Shown: positions 35,936-46,537 of the stretch, in pieces
Numbering within the stretch: the first letter of the stretch is position 1
How the letters are laid out: each line of letters starts with the position of its first letter
NCBI RefSeq assembly: GCF_000470315.2
Contig: NZ_CBRF02000024.1
Coordinates: 1 to 64,000 of the forward strand
Origin: Psychromonas sp. SP041
GTDB lineage: Bacteria > Pseudomonadota > Gammaproteobacteria > Enterobacterales > Psychromonadaceae
Length of the DNA: 64,000 bases
Reading direction: 5' to 3'
Position numbers and translations under genes: made by a program
Notes under the pieces: model-generated
Databases searched by the model: none
Told to the model about the DNA's origin: nothing
Seen by the model: only the letters and a program-made list of their open reading frames with translations

Positions 35936-35962
35936 AAAGGTACTTTTTAGTACCTTTTTTTA
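35936..35962 (+). terminator. cysK terminator
   Basis: AAAGGTAC pairs with GTACCTTT around a short loop and is followed by Ts. Confidence 0.88.
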
Positions 35963-36312
35963 TATAAAATGAAAGTCGAAATTAAGCTAAGGTCAAAAAA
36001 CGCACAAAAACAACAATAATACGTAGTTTTAGCCTTCAAAGAGGAGAAAATCGTTGACCTACCTCTCCTTATTTAGGATCATTAAATATGATTTTGGGCT
36101 TTTCAAAAAAGGCACGTTAAACACGGATTTACTTGAGTTGAAGCATAATGTTTTAGTTAATAAGCATTATCATTTAGATGTTATTTCTACCTCTCATTTT
36201 TAGTGTTTATTATTGTTGGTTTTGACAATTCCAATGTCACTCAATAGCAATTTTTATCTATATCAATTAAAATCGCTATCATTAAAAATTCAATTTTATT
36301 TAAGGTGTTACC
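35963..36312. other. non-coding gap upstream of ptsH
   Basis: This holds the pts promoter region. It contains one 49-codon frame starting TTG at 36054 behind a perfect GAGGAG and ending at 36203; its product is unrecognised. No CRP-like TGTGA-N6-TCACA site was found. Confidence 0.4.
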
Positions 36313-36570
36313 ATGTATCAAAAAACAGTAACTATCACAGCTCCAAACGGCCTTCATACTCGTCCTGCAGCTCAATTCGTAAAAGAAGCAAAATCATTTG
36401 CATCTGACATCTCAGTTGAAGTTGGCACTAAATCTGCAAGCGCTAAAAGTCTTTTCAAACTACAAACTTTAGGTTTAACTCAAGGCACTTCAGTAAACAT
36501 CAAAGCCGAAGGCGCTGATGAGCAAAAAGCTGTTGATACGCTAGTTGAGTTAATGGCAACATTAGTTTAA
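36313..36570 (+). CDS. ptsH: phosphocarrier protein HPr
   Basis: This 85-residue PTS phosphocarrier has the phosphorylated His15 in [10 protein letters not shown] and the regulatory-site Ser46 in [11 protein letters not shown]. It accepts phosphate from EI and passes it to the sugar-specific IIA proteins. The length is exactly that of E. coli HPr. AAGGTG precedes the ATG. It is the first gene of ptsH-ptsI-crr. Confidence 0.97.
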   Translation: MYQKTVTITAPNGLHTRPAAQFVKEAKSFASDISVEVGTKSASAKSLFKLQTLGLTQGTSVNIKAEGADEQKAVDTLVELMATLV

Positions 36571-36617
36571 TTCAAATATCTTTTATTAGATTAAATTTAG
36601 TAGTTTAAGGATAGGTT

Positions 36618-38339
36618 ATGATATCTGGCATACTGGCATCCCCTGGTATTACGTTTGCAAAAGCGTTGTTATTACAAGAAGACGAAATTTCTCTCAATAC
36701 TGAGAAAGTGAGCAATATTGAACATGAAATAACTCGATTTGTTGATGGCAGAGCAAAAACTTCAGCTCAACTTGAAATAGTCAAGCAAAAAGCTCTTGAG
36801 ACATTTGGTGAAGAGAAAGAAGCTATCTTCGAAGGGCATATAATGCTGCTTGAAGATGAAGAGCTTGAAGAAGATATCATCACCTATATGAAAGCCAACA
36901 AGTGTACTGCAGACTTCGCTATCAATGCGGTTGTAGAAGAAAATGCACAAATGTTGCAAGAATTAGATGACCCTTATTTACGTGAGCGTGCTGCTGATTT
37001 CCGTGATATCGGCAACCGTTTATTAAAAAACGTATTGGGTATCGAACTTGTTAATTTAAGCGACATCTCAGAAGAAGTTATTTTAATTGCAAATGACTTA
37101 ACACCCTCTGAAACAGCACAAATTAACCTTGATAAAGTATTAGGCTTTATTACTGATATTGGTGGTCGTACTTCTCACACATCAATAATGGCACGTTCAT
37201 TAGAAATTCCAGCGATTGTTGGTACTAATGATATTACTAAATGTGTTAAAAATGGTGATATGGTTATTCTTGATGCAATCAATAACAAGATAATTATTAA
37301 TCCAACTAAAATTCAATTAGCTGAAGCAAAATCAGTTCGAGATGACTTTTTAAATGAAAAAGCTGAACTTGCTAAGTTAAAAGACCTTCCTGCAACAACG
37401 CTAGATGGTCATCAAGTTGAAATAGGTTCAAACGTCGGCTCAGTTAAAGATACTGATGGCGCTAAACGTAACGGTGCTGAATGTGTTGGTTTATACCGCA
37501 CAGAGTTCCTGTTTATGGATAGAGACCAATTGCCTACAGAAGATGAGCAATTCCTTGCTTATAAAGATGTAGTTGAAGCGATGGAAGGTAAATCTTGTAT
37601 TATCCGTACGATGGATATTGGTGGAGATAAAGATCTACCGTACTTAAACTTGCCTACAGAATTAAATCCATTTTTAGGATGGCGCGCGATCCGTATTTGT
37701 TTCGACCGTCCTGAAATAATGAATCCTCAATTGCGAGCACTATTACGCGCTTCAGCATTTGGTAAAATTCGCATTATGTTCCCAATGATCATTTCAGTTG
37801 AAGAAATTCGTAAGCTGAAAGACATTTTAGAAACATTAAAAGCAGATTTGACTGAAGAAAATATTGCTTTCGACAAAGAAATTGAAATTGGTGTTATGAT
37901 TGAAACACCAGCAGCGGCTGCAATTGCACACCATTTAATTAAAGAAGTAGAATTCTTTAGTATTGGTACTAATGATTTAACACAGTACACACTTGCTGTT
38001 GACCGTGGCAATGAATTAATTTCAGACCTATATAACCCATTAACACCGTCTGTATTAACGATCATTAAATCAGTGATTGATGCTTCTCATGCAGCAGGTA
38101 AATGGACTGGTATGTGTGGTGAATTAGCAGGTGATGAACATGCTACATTACTATTATTAGGCATGGGATTAGATGAGTTCTCTATGAGTGCAATCTCGAT
38201 TCCAACTGTTAAGAAAATAATTCGTAGTACCACTTTTGCAGATGCGAAAGAATTAGCAGACAAAGCACTTTCTGTAGCAACAGCTGCAGAAATCGAAGCG
38301 TTAGTTAACGACTTCAATCATGCTAAAGGTATTAGTTAA
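36618..38339 (+). CDS. ptsI: PTS enzyme I
   Basis: This 573-residue PEP-protein phosphotransferase has an N-terminal HPr-binding and phospho-histidine domain ([13 protein letters not shown], the active His near residue 189) and a C-terminal PEP-binding barrel ([33 protein letters not shown] with the catalytic cysteine in [10 protein letters not shown]). It starts the phosphorelay from PEP to HPr. AAGGATAGG precedes the ATG. It ends 78 bases before crr, with a hairpin between. Confidence 0.97.
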   Translation: MISGILASPGITFAKALLLQEDEISLNTEKVSNIEHEITRFVDGRAKTSAQLEIVKQKALETFGEEKEAIFEGHIMLLEDEELEEDIITYMKANKCTADFAINAVVEENAQMLQELDDPYLRERAADFRDIGNRLLKNVLGIELVNLSDISEEVILIANDLTPSETAQINLDKVLGFITDIGGRTSHTSIMARSLEIPAIVGTNDITKCVKNGDMVILDAINNKIIINPTKIQLAEAKSVRDDFLNEKAELAKLKDLPATTLDGHQVEIGSNVGSVKDTDGAKRNGAECVGLYRTEFLFMDRDQLPTEDEQFLAYKDVVEAMEGKSCIIRTMDIGGDKDLPYLNLPTELNPFLGWRAIRICFDRPEIMNPQLRALLRASAFGKIRIMFPMIISVEEIRKLKDILETLKADLTEENIAFDKEIEIGVMIETPAAAAIAHHLIKEVEFFSIGTNDLTQYTLAVDRGNELISDLYNPLTPSVLTIIKSVIDASHAAGKWTGMCGELAGDEHATLLLLGMGLDEFSMSAISIPTVKKIIRSTTFADAKELADKALSVATAAEIEALVNDFNHAKGIS

Positions 38340-38349
38340 CTAATTGATA

Positions 38350-38382
38350 CAAAGGTAATATAGCAACCTAATATTACCTTTG
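38350..38382 (+). other. intercistronic hairpin between ptsI and crr
   Basis: CAAAGGTAATAT pairs perfectly with ATATTACCTTTG around a nine-base loop and is followed by TATTTTATT. It resembles a weak terminator or an mRNA-stability element separating ptsHI from crr. Confidence 0.65.
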
Positions 38383-38417
38383 TATTTTATTCTATTAAAA
38401 ACTTGGAGTTTACTAAT

Positions 38418-38927
38418 ATGGGTTTTTTTGATTCACTAAAAAAAGCAGTTACAGGCAGTACACCAACAGCAAATACCATTGATATTATTGCACCTCTTTC
38501 TGGTGAAATTATTGCAATTGAAGATGTGCCAGATGTGGTTTTTGCAGAAAAAATTGTTGGAGATGGTATTGCCATTCGTCCAACAGGCAACAAAATGGTT
38601 GCTCCTTGTGATGGTGAAATAGGCAAAATATTTGAAACAAACCATGCCTTTTCAATAGAATCTGATTCTGGTATTGAGTTATTTGTACATTTTGGTATTG
38701 ATACTGTTGAGTTAAAAGGTGAAGGTTTCACTCGTATTGCTCAAGAAGGACAAAAAGTTAAAGCTGGTGATACTATCATTGAATTTGATCTTGCATTTTT
38801 AACTGAAAAAGCAAAATCAATTTTAACACCTGTTGTTATCTCAAATATGGACGAAATTAAAGAACTACAAAAAATGTCAGGCACTGTTGAAGTTGCTACT
38901 GATATTGTTCTTAAAATCGTTAAATAA
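38418..38927 (+). CDS. crr: PTS glucose-specific enzyme IIA
   Basis: This 169-residue soluble IIA(Glc) has His76 and His91 ([19 protein letters not shown]), the pair numbered 75 and 90 in E. coli, where His90 carries the phosphate. It serves the glucose IIBC permease and, when unphosphorylated, inhibits non-PTS carbon uptake. The ATG at 38418 follows TTGGAG. An in-frame TTG inside that ribosome-binding site is not used, and the length then equals the E. coli protein exactly. Confidence 0.96.
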   Translation: MGFFDSLKKAVTGSTPTANTIDIIAPLSGEIIAIEDVPDVVFAEKIVGDGIAIRPTGNKMVAPCDGEIGKIFETNHAFSIESDSGIELFVHFGIDTVELKGEGFTRIAQEGQKVKAGDTIIEFDLAFLTEKAKSILTPVVISNMDEIKELQKMSGTVEVATDIVLKIVK

Positions 38928-38948
38928 TAATACCTTGTATTGTTATTG

Positions 38949-38972
38949 AAGAGTCGCTTATGCGACTCTTTT
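38949..38972 (+). terminator. terminator of the pts operon
   Basis: AAGAGTCGC pairs with GCGACTCTT around TTAT and is followed by Ts. Confidence 0.9.
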
Positions 38973-39076
38973 ACTTTATAAAGACCAAGCTTAGAGACCT
39001 CGCTTAAATTTTTCTTCTTGTCCCTTTTTTTGCTACAATTAATTATTCTTTCTATTTCAATTTGTAAGCACTTATT

Positions 39077-39427
39077 ATGACAACTATCATGTACGGTATC
39101 CCTAATTGCGATACGATAAAAAAAGCCCAAAAATGGCTTAACGACAATAATATTCCATTTACTTTCCATGACTACCGTAAAAATGGTTTAGATAACGAAT
39201 TACTGGCACAGTTGTTCGTCACATCAAGTTGGGATCAACTGCTCAATAAACGCAGTACAAGTTACCGAGCGCTCACTGAACAACAAAAAGAAACACTTAA
39301 TGAAACGGCTGTTTGTCCGTTATTTATCGAATTCCCTACTTTAATTAAACGCCCTGTTGTTATTCATCAAGGTAATGCTATCGTCGGATTTAATATTAAA
39401 AACTATCAACAATTTTTTGCAGTATAA
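39077..39427 (+). CDS. yffB: ArsC/Spx-family thioredoxin-fold protein (YffB)
   Basis: This 116-residue protein has GIPNCDTIKKAQKWLN, with Cys11 as the single active-site cysteine, and a Pro-rich IKRPVVIHQGN near the end. It belongs to the Spx/ArsC-like YffB family, probably a glutathione-dependent reductase of unknown substrate. It is not a typical arsenate reductase, since arsB and arsR are absent. It lies ten bases before dapE, a conserved pairing. Confidence 0.88.
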   Translation: MTTIMYGIPNCDTIKKAQKWLNDNNIPFTFHDYRKNGLDNELLAQLFVTSSWDQLLNKRSTSYRALTEQQKETLNETAVCPLFIEFPTLIKRPVVIHQGNAIVGFNIKNYQQFFAV

Positions 39428-39436
39428 GGAAGTACA

Positions 39437-40570
39437 ATGACTCACTCGCCTGTTGTAACATTATTAGAAGACTTAATCAGCCGACGTTCGGTAACACCTG
39501 AAGATGCCGGTTGCCAAGACTTACTTATTGCTCGTTTAGAAAAGCTAGGTTTTGTATGTGAAACCATGGAATTTGAAGACACTTTAAATCTATGGGCGAG
39601 AAAAGGTACTGAAGCTCCTTTATTCTGTTTTGCAGGGCATACAGATGTTGTACCAACAGGACCAGAAAGCAAATGGGATACGCCTCCTTTTGAACCGACT
39701 ATCATTGACGGTATGTTATATGGTCGTGGTGCTGCCGATATGAAAAGTGGCATTGCAGCTTTCATCATTGGTTTGGAAGCCTTTATTGAAGAGCATAAAG
39801 ATCACAAAGGCTCTATTGCATTATTGATCACAAGTGATGAAGAAGGCCCATTTATTAATGGTACAACACGTGTTATTGATGTTTTAGAAGCTAGAAATGA
39901 AAAAATTGACTATTGTATTGTCGGTGAACCATCAAGCACTAACCATGTTGGTGATATCATTAAAAATGGTCGTCGTGGCTCATTAACTGCTGATATTATT
40001 TTTAAAGGCACACAAGGCCATGTTGCTTACCCTCATCTAGTCAACAACCCTATTCATCTTGCGACACCAGTATTGACCGAACTATTTCAAACTGAATGGG
40101 ATAAAGGAAATGAATACTTCCCAGCAACGAGCTTTCAAATTACTAATTTCAATTCTGGTACTGGTGCAAGTAATGTTGTTCCTGGTGATGCTATCGTACA
40201 ATGTAACTTTCGTTACTCTACGGAATTAACGGCTGACATTTTAACTGAAAAAGTTGAAAGCATTCTTAATAAAGCAGAATTTGAATACGATATTAAGTGG
40301 ACTTATAACGGTCAACCTTTTATCACCGAACCAGGCTCGTTAACCGATGCAGTAGCACAAGCAATTTTATCGACTAATGGTATCACAACAGAACTGTCAA
40401 CAAGTGGTGGCACTTCTGATGCACGTTTTATTGCGCCTACAGGTGCTCAGGTCGTTGAATTAGGACCAATCAATGCCACGATACATAAAGTGAATGAATC
40501 GACTAATATCGCGCAATTAGACGAACTAGTAGATATCTTTAAATTAACCCTTAAGAATCTACTTGCATGA
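39437..40570 (+). CDS. dapE: succinyl-diaminopimelate desuccinylase
   Basis: This 377-residue zinc enzyme frees LL-diaminopimelate from its succinyl form for lysine and peptidoglycan synthesis. [12 protein letters not shown] and YGRGAADMK carry zinc ligands, ITSDEEGP the catalytic Glu, and SGGTSDARF and [14 protein letters not shown] are late conserved blocks. The length matches E. coli DapE (375). AAGGAAG precedes the ATG. Its last four bases overlap the next gene. Confidence 0.96.
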   Translation: MTHSPVVTLLEDLISRRSVTPEDAGCQDLLIARLEKLGFVCETMEFEDTLNLWARKGTEAPLFCFAGHTDVVPTGPESKWDTPPFEPTIIDGMLYGRGAADMKSGIAAFIIGLEAFIEEHKDHKGSIALLITSDEEGPFINGTTRVIDVLEARNEKIDYCIVGEPSSTNHVGDIIKNGRRGSLTADIIFKGTQGHVAYPHLVNNPIHLATPVLTELFQTEWDKGNEYFPATSFQITNFNSGTGASNVVPGDAIVQCNFRYSTELTADILTEKVESILNKAEFEYDIKWTYNGQPFITEPGSLTDAVAQAILSTNGITTELSTSGGTSDARFIAPTGAQVVELGPINATIHKVNESTNIAQLDELVDIFKLTLKNLLA

Positions 40571-41253
40571 CCTCGATTGCCATGACGCCGATGCAATTAA
40601 CCGGTCAAGTGCAAACTCATCTTGTTGAGTTTGCACCAAATCGATTGTTACATAAACAAGTTATTGCTGATTTTACTGCGCTTCAACATGCCGCTAAACA
40701 ACAAGGCTTCACACTGCATATTGCAAGTGCATTTCGCAGCTTTGAGCGTCAAATGTACATTTGGAATAATAAGTATTCTGGCGTCACGGCTATTTTGGAT
40801 AAAAACGAGAAACCTGTCGATATTCAAAATATAAGCGAAACTGATAAGCTTTATAAATTATTACACTGGTCCGCCCTCCCCTCTGCAAGTCGACATCATT
40901 GGGGAACGGATATTGATGTTTATGATCCGACATTACTGCCACTGAACCAATCGTTACAATTACAAAAAAGTGAATACTTAAATGGTGGTTATTTTTCAGA
41001 ATTAACAGAATGGTTAGGTAATAATATCCAACAGTTTGGTTTTTATCGTCCTTACCAACATGATCAAGGTGGAGTAGCACAAGAACCTTGGCATATTAGT
41101 TATTTTCCGTTGGCAGATGATTTTTTAAAGCAGTTAAAGATCGAACTTATTGAGCAAACAATAACAGCTCATCCTATATTAGGGAAAGAGTTAATTAAGA
41201 CACAATTAACGACTATTTATGATCAGTATATTTGCAACCTTAGTGCGAGATAA
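40567..41253 (+). CDS. M15-family D-alanyl-D-alanine carboxypeptidase
   Basis: This 228-residue protein has the VanY/M15B zinc motif: His and Asp in [13 protein letters not shown] and a Glu-x-x-His in QEPWHISYF. The substrate-binding Arg lies in [10 protein letters not shown]. It would trim peptidoglycan stem peptides. No signal peptide is seen at this start, so either it is cytoplasmic or it reaches the periplasm another way. It overlaps dapE by ATGA, so it is translated together with a DAP-synthesis gene, a plausible cell-wall link. Confidence 0.85.
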   Translation: MTSIAMTPMQLTGQVQTHLVEFAPNRLLHKQVIADFTALQHAAKQQGFTLHIASAFRSFERQMYIWNNKYSGVTAILDKNEKPVDIQNISETDKLYKLLHWSALPSASRHHWGTDIDVYDPTLLPLNQSLQLQKSEYLNGGYFSELTEWLGNNIQQFGFYRPYQHDQGGVAQEPWHISYFPLADDFLKQLKIELIEQTITAHPILGKELIKTQLTTIYDQYICNLSAR

Positions 41254-41345
41254 ATAAAGAAGTAAATAATGAGTTGAATAAAAAGCACAGTCACTCAACA
41301 CAATCGTTAAAATAAAAAGTGGCATGACAGATTAGTATCTAAATG

Positions 41346-41370
41346 AATGTGTAGCATTACACTACACATT
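41346..41370. terminator. possible terminator, M15 peptidase / yajQ
   Basis: AATGTGTAG pairs with CTACACATT between two convergent genes. It has no T run, so its function is uncertain. Confidence 0.35.
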
Positions 41371-41432
41371 AGTATGATGAGAATGACAGGAAGCGAATTA
41401 AAAAATCATCTCAATCAACAAAAAAATTAGCT

Positions 41433-41915
41433 TTAGTCTTTAAAGTTATTAAACTGAAAACCCATTCCTAAATCACATTCTTTCACTAAACGCATCGCTT
41501 GTTGCAAGTCGTCACGTTTTTTACCCGTTACACGTAGTTGATCACCTTGAATAGCAACTTGCACTTTAATTTTGCTATCTTTGATCTGTTTTACTAGTTT
41601 TTTCGCTGTTGGTTGATCAACACCAACTTTAAATTTAATATTTTGAGACCAAAACTTACCTGAAGCATCGCATTTTTCTGCATCCATTGCACGTGTATCA
41701 ACACCACGTTTAGATAGGTTTGCGCGTAACATGTCACGTAAAGCATTAATTTGCATATCAGCTTCAGCTTCTATTTTCACCACTTCTTTGTTAAGGGCGA
41801 TAGATGCTTTTACACCACGAAAGTCATAACGAGTCCCCAATTCACGGCTAGTATTATCAACCGCATTTTTAACTTCTACTAAATCAATTTCCGAAACAAT
41901 ATCAAATGAAGGCAT
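41433..41915 (-). CDS. yajQ: YajQ-family nucleotide-binding protein
   Basis: This 160-residue protein starts [21 protein letters not shown] and contains [17 protein letters not shown] and [16 protein letters not shown], all diagnostic of YajQ (UPF0234). Members bind RNA or nucleotides; one from Xanthomonas is a c-di-GMP effector. That could connect it to the GGDEF protein in this window, but this is only inference. TTAAGGAAT precedes the ATG. Confidence 0.93.
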   Translation of the reverse strand: MPSFDIVSEIDLVEVKNAVDNTSRELGTRYDFRGVKASIALNKEVVKIEAEADMQINALRDMLRANLSKRGVDTRAMDAEKCDASGKFWSQNIKFKVGVDQPTAKKLVKQIKDSKIKVQVAIQGDQLRVTGKKRDDLQQAMRLVKECDLGMGFQFNNFKD

Positions 41916-42134
41916 TTTTATTCCTTAATAAACAGTTTAAAATAATTATTGATGAATTTACCAGAAAACCCTTCAATCATCTATCCATAAGCCTTACTTT
42001 GTTGCTTGTATCTTATAATACAAATTAGCATAATGAAGAGACTTGTTAATCGCGATACATAAACAGCCCACTAAACGGTCTAATAAATGAGCGAACAAGT
42101 GAATAAGTCAGTTAACAAATGTGCAGAGGAATAT

Positions 42135-43058
42135 ATGATTCAGATTATTGGCGCAGGTGCAATTGGATGTCTATGGTTGGCAAAACTACATCAGTCTGGA
42201 TATCCATGTCATATTGTTTCTCGCGGGAGTGCTAAACAGCCTCAACAACCATTAGATTTTACTGACTTACAAGGCCAGCAACATCAATTTATTATTTCGC
42301 ATAGCCATCAATTATTAACAACCAGTATCGCTGAACAACAAAGTACTATTTTAGTCTGTGTTAAGGCACCACAAGTCCTGACTGCTTTGCTCGATCAACA
42401 GCAACATATCAATACTGATCAAGTGATAATACTGATGCACAATGGTTACGGCTGTGCAGAAGAGGTACAACAACACTTTCCAAGTAATCCTATTATTTGT
42501 GCAACGACCGCTAATGCCAGTTTATTAAATAAACCTTTAAATATTACTCATACTGGCTTAGGACCGAGTTACTTTGGCACTTATCAAACAGCCAATAAAA
42601 ACCATCCTAGTAACATTAATTTAAGTGAATATATTGCGCCTTTACAAAAAGCAATGGCGGATGTTTATTGGAGTGAATCTATCCTTAATAAATGTTGGCT
42701 GAAATTAATTATTAATGCTGCTATCAACCCACTCACCGCCATTAATCAAATGACTAACGGTCAATTACAAGCACCGCAATACGAGGCTTTAATTCAACCT
42801 TTAGTATTAGAGGTATTTAGTATTGCAGAAGCTGAACGAATTGATTTTGAATTAGCAGAGTTACAACAGACTGTTTCAAATGTCATTACAGCAACAGCTG
42901 GGAATTATTCATCAATGAATAGGGATATTTTTTACGGTAGGGAGACTGAAATTGAATATATCAATGGTTATCTTATAAAAAAGGCGCAACAACATAACAT
43001 TGCAACGCCTATTTTAAGTGACTTATACCAGCAAATTAAAGTGTTGGAGAGTCGCTAA
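42135..43058 (+). CDS. panE: 2-dehydropantoate 2-reductase
   Basis: This enzyme of about 307 residues reduces ketopantoate to pantoate with NADPH in coenzyme A synthesis. The Rossmann start MIQIIGAGAIGCLW and NKCWLKLIINAAINPLTA (catalytic Lys and Asn) are clear. The chosen ATG at 42135 follows GAGGAA. An in-frame ATG at 42087 would place 16 unrelated residues before the Rossmann strand. Its 3' end overlaps the convergent LPP20-type gene by 23 bases. Confidence 0.92.
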   Translation: MIQIIGAGAIGCLWLAKLHQSGYPCHIVSRGSAKQPQQPLDFTDLQGQQHQFIISHSHQLLTTSIAEQQSTILVCVKAPQVLTALLDQQQHINTDQVIILMHNGYGCAEEVQQHFPSNPIICATTANASLLNKPLNITHTGLGPSYFGTYQTANKNHPSNINLSEYIAPLQKAMADVYWSESILNKCWLKLIINAAINPLTAINQMTNGQLQAPQYEALIQPLVLEVFSIAEAERIDFELAELQQTVSNVITATAGNYSSMNRDIFYGRETEIEYINGYLIKKAQQHNIATPILSDLYQQIKVLESR

Positions 43059-44046
43059 TTAATTGTTGTAAATATTCATTCATACGACTATTTACTTTAT
43101 CTTGTAATCGAGGGGCTAATAACTCTTTTTGTTTAGCAGACACTTTAATAGACCATCTTTTACGGCTAATAGCTTGACCATTTTCAGTGATCGTCAACTC
43201 GTAACTACCTCGTAACCAATACCAAGCATCAATATAAGCAGGTTTAGTTATATCCATCATTGCAGAGATTTGTAATGGCGATGCCTCTACGACTGTCACA
43301 CCTAAACGAGATAATCCCGCTTTAACTGTTCCTGCATGTGATTCTGAAGAAGTTGAATCAACACTTACTTGTAACGATGCCAATTGCTGTCTAATTAATT
43401 GTTCGATTTTCTCGCTTGAAACATCAATCGGAATACCGCTACCACTCATGTAGTTAAGTTGTAAGTCCGCCATTTTACGCGTTATTTGTATATCTCTAGC
43501 CGTTCGTAACGCATTAACTGCGACAATCGAGTTAGGTGCAACATTAATACTATAATCAATTAACTCAGCCGTTTGCTCGTCTAAACCTATAATTGATTCC
43601 GTTAAATTTTGTGCAGCGCTAATGCGATGTAAAACAGCAAGTGCATAATATTCACCTGTAGGGCTTAACCAACTTTCTTTTATTTCTACACCTTGAATTG
43701 CCTGCTCACTTTCCGTTTCAATATTTCTATGCAAAGTACTTGAGCTTTCTAATGTCACGCCTAATACACTTTCTTGCTTTACAGCTTCAGTTAGTGTTTT
43801 TGTTTCTGCTTTCACTCTAACAGAGAAGATTTCAACTAAGTTAGCAATCGCATTCTTCGATGCGCGGGTTCGACTTGACGCTTCTCCCACAGCCGTTAAA
43901 TAAACTTCGCTAGGGTACTTATTCTGTGCATGGTCAATCCAATCTGGTCGCTCTGCTTCAGCTCTTTCTTCATTTGTTGGCGCTGCACACGCACTGAGTA
44001 ATAGCAACGACAATAAAATAGGCAATGCTAATGTTATTTTTTTCAT
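43036..44046 (-). CDS. LPP20-family outer-membrane lipoprotein
   Basis: This 336-residue protein has a lipobox LLLLSAC (Cys20). Ala at the next position favours outer-membrane sorting. The LPP20 domain is seen as YLTAVGEASSRTRASKNAIANLVEIF, where the glycine-rich start and helix are typical. A second domain of the same general fold may occupy residues 190-330. The function is unknown. It is the last gene of a lipoprotein trio (lpoB, COG3014, LPP20) and is convergent with panE. Confidence 0.85.
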   Translation of the reverse strand: MKKITLALPILLSLLLLSACAAPTNEERAEAERPDWIDHAQNKYPSEVYLTAVGEASSRTRASKNAIANLVEIFSVRVKAETKTLTEAVKQESVLGVTLESSSTLHRNIETESEQAIQGVEIKESWLSPTGEYYALAVLHRISAAQNLTESIIGLDEQTAELIDYSINVAPNSIVAVNALRTARDIQITRKMADLQLNYMSGSGIPIDVSSEKIEQLIRQQLASLQVSVDSTSSESHAGTVKAGLSRLGVTVVEASPLQISAMMDITKPAYIDAWYWLRGSYELTITENGQAISRKRWSIKVSAKQKELLAPRLQDKVNSRMNEYLQQLISDSPTL

Positions 44047-44132
44047 ACTGATTCCTTAGCTTTTTTAATTTTTAGATTCGTTAATACTTTTTTATTGGTT
44101 AATTTTTAATACTTATTAATTAACACGGAATG

Positions 44133-45368
44133 TTACTGTTGATAATTAAAAATTTTATCAGATAAGCCAGTTGCCAAAATAACGTGTTGTTTGCCTTGGT
44201 TTAAATTAACTGGGCTCTCGTTTTGGTTATTCGTTGAAATAGCAATATTGTCAAAGTTTGTTTCTAAATAGCCAAACTGCACGGTTGCTGGTAGCATATT
44301 CCAACTACGTAAATCAGCGACTTCACTTAAGAGGGTCGCTAAATTTAATAGAGCACCGAGTAAAGGATCTTTTTTCTGGGCTTCTTGTACTAACTTATAT
44401 TTTGCAACAGCCCGAGTGGTGGTCAATAATAAAATAGAAGGGTATTCTTTATCTAAATCTTCTTTGGCTAATGTATCTATATTCTCAATGAGTGCACTAT
44501 TGACTCGATGTAAGCCGTCACTGATACTTGCTTGTTGCTGTAATGGTCTTGTATTAGGGTAACCTGGCACAGATACCCTAATTAATTGTCTACCATTAAA
44601 GCTCGGCACAACGATGCTACGTTGCTCTTTATTCGAGACCACACCATTAAAATATAATATAAAGACTTGTTTATCTAAGCGAGTTTGCTTTGCAAGGCTA
44701 GGGTATAATTTGCTATAACGATCGTATTCTTGATCATTTCCCATCTTTTTACTTGAACGAAGCAAACCTAATTTTAGACCTTCAGGTAATACTATTTGAC
44801 GTTTATTAAGTATATTTTCTGTTAATTGATAGCTAATAAATGCGTCTGATCGTTCATCTAATAGCTCATAAATAATGGCGGATAACAAATGTGTACTTGC
44901 TAATTGACCACTCAGCTCTTCCCCTTCTGACAACTTTTTCATTTCAACATCTGCTTGCAACATTTCAATGCGCGCGCCTTCAATATCTTGGTTGAATAAG
45001 TAGCTTAATGCCAACATATTATGGACCATGACACGATCTAATGGGTAGCCGCTATAACGCCTTAAGGTTTCATTGACAGTGCCTGCTGCAATATTTTCTG
45101 TGATAGAAATAGCAGACAGTAATTGCATTTCATTATTAGCGGTAGATAAAGATTCGATGGCAGATGTAAACTCACCCGACAACAATTGTAGATAACCTAG
45201 GTTAAGGTAATACTGAGCAATGTCACTCGTATCAGGTTTGTTTTCTTGTAGGATAGAAAGGATATGTTCAGGAGTTGTTTGTCTTAGCTCATTAGCCAGT
45301 TTATTGTTATTTTGTTGGGAAACACACCCCGTTAATGATAATAAAAGAACAATAAGCAATTTGTGCAT
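44133..45368 (-). CDS. COG3014-type TPR lipoprotein
   Basis: This 411-residue protein has a lipobox SLTGC (Cys15) and helical TPR-like repeats over residues 45-200 (YYLNLGYLQLLSGEFTSAIE, then ALSYLFNQDIEGARIEMLQA). A beta-rich C-terminal half follows. It matches the COG3014 family of uncharacterised lipoproteins. It lies between lpoB and the LPP20 gene on one strand, with gaps of about 85 bases, so the three are probably one operon and may form an outer-membrane complex. Confidence 0.8.
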   Translation of the reverse strand: MHKLLIVLLLSLTGCVSQQNNNKLANELRQTTPEHILSILQENKPDTSDIAQYYLNLGYLQLLSGEFTSAIESLSTANNEMQLLSAISITENIAAGTVNETLRRYSGYPLDRVMVHNMLALSYLFNQDIEGARIEMLQADVEMKKLSEGEELSGQLASTHLLSAIIYELLDERSDAFISYQLTENILNKRQIVLPEGLKLGLLRSSKKMGNDQEYDRYSKLYPSLAKQTRLDKQVFILYFNGVVSNKEQRSIVVPSFNGRQLIRVSVPGYPNTRPLQQQASISDGLHRVNSALIENIDTLAKEDLDKEYPSILLLTTTRAVAKYKLVQEAQKKDPLLGALLNLATLLSEVADLRSWNMLPATVQFGYLETNFDNIAISTNNQNESPVNLNQGKQHVILATGLSDKIFNYQQ

Positions 45369-45450
45369 AATAATTCCACTTTAAATAAAATAGGCCCCTT
45401 TTAGAGCCTATTGATGGTGCGCTTAAACACACTTCACATTAGCTGTATGC

Positions 45451-46050
45451 TTATAAACGAAGTTTACTGTTTTTAATCAGCTTTTTGATTTTCTTCTCAC
45501 CAACCCACACTTTACGATTATCTTTAAGGCTAATTAACTCTAAGTTAACTTGGTAATAACGAACTTGTGTTGTGCCGTCAACATCAACAATTGTGTTGAT
45601 TTGACCTTGCATTATATAATCTGCACCATACTCTTGTCCTGCTTCTTTACGCGTTGCTTCTGTTGCATTTAAATCTTGGTCTGCGCGTTCATCTCGAATC
45701 TCTTGACGATTAGCAGCACTGGCTACAAATTGAACTTCACCTGAGTTAATTAACTCACGCTCCATATTGGCAACAAATGTATTAGTATTAATATGTTCAT
45801 GACTTAAGTTTTTAACACGCCCCACTATCACAACCGGATCTTTACCTTCACTCTGTACAAATTTTGAGATCCAAGCTCGAGATAAAGAATCTTCAATCAT
45901 TTCACGAGCAACAAGCTGTGAATCGGTATCATTCCATGCGCCACTCAAATCAATTTGCTCTTGTGCATCTAAACGTTCAACTGATGTAGAACAAGCTGAC
46001 AACATTAAAGTCGCTGCGACTGCGAGCCAAAAACTAGATTGTATTTTCAT
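45451..46050 (-). CDS. lpoB: penicillin-binding protein activator LpoB
   Basis: This 199-residue lipoprotein has lipobox LMLSAC (Cys20). In E. coli LpoB reaches from the outer membrane to activate PBP1B. The conserved LpoB/CsgG-like domain includes DPVVIVGRVKNLSHEHINT and YGADYIMQGQINTIVDVDG. The ATG at 46050 follows GTGGAG; an ATG four codons earlier lies within that ribosome-binding site. Its neighbour hinT is also next to lpoB (with ycfL) in E. coli, supporting the call. Confidence 0.88.
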   Translation of the reverse strand: MKIQSSFWLAVAATLMLSACSTSVERLDAQEQIDLSGAWNDTDSQLVAREMIEDSLSRAWISKFVQSEGKDPVVIVGRVKNLSHEHINTNTFVANMERELINSGEVQFVASAANRQEIRDERADQDLNATEATRKEAGQEYGADYIMQGQINTIVDVDGTTQVRYYQVNLELISLKDNRKVWVGEKKIKKLIKNSKLRL

Positions 46051-46189
46051 CGTAAACTCCACTTATAAAAAATAATAAAAGTAAGGCATTAACCTTCCTC
46101 TAAATTTTCTGAAACTATTAAACTTAACTTATTCGCTGAGGTGCATTAACTTAGGTAATTATTTTAACTAATTAATTTAGCTAATCAAC

Positions 46190-46537
46190 TTAGACAACCA
46201 GCTTACCTAGGTTTTTTCCACCTAATAAATGTAAATGAATATGGTAAACCTCTTGGCCACCATCATTATTACAATTCATAATTAAACGGTATCCAGACTC
46301 CGCTATCCCTTCTTGTTTAGCCAGCTGCTTAGCGACGGTATACATTTTGCCAATTAAAAACTCATCTTCAACTTCAATATCGTTCGCGGTTGCAATCAGT
46401 TTATTAGGGATAATTAAAATATGCACTGGAGCTTGTGGTGAAATATCACGAAAAGCAGTGACGTATTGATCTTGATAAAGTGTATCTGATGGGATTTCTT
46501 TATCAATTATTTTTCTAAAAACAGTTTCTTCTGGCAT
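46190..46537 (-). CDS. hinT: HIT-family purine nucleoside phosphoramidase
   Basis: This 115-residue protein has the histidine triad His99, His101 and His103 in [10 protein letters not shown], plus [12 protein letters not shown] and [16 protein letters not shown]. It hydrolyses adenosine phosphoramidates and acyl-AMP. TGAGG precedes the ATG. It is upstream of lpoB on the same strand. Confidence 0.95.
   Translation of the reverse strand: MPEETVFRKIIDKEIPSDTLYQDQYVTAFRDISPQAPVHILIIPNKLIATANDIEVEDEFLIGKMYTVAKQLAKQEGIAESGYRLIMNCNNDGGQEVYHIHLHLLGGKNLGKLVV

Noticed and set aside
36213-36407. 64-codon frame overlapping the start of ptsH
   Set aside because: It lies in another frame across the ptsH start, has no ribosome-binding site and no family resemblance.
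39077-39427. Arsenate reductase of an ars operon
   Set aside because: The protein has the ArsC/Spx fold, but the neighbour is dapE and no arsR or arsB is present; the YffB assignment fits the context better.
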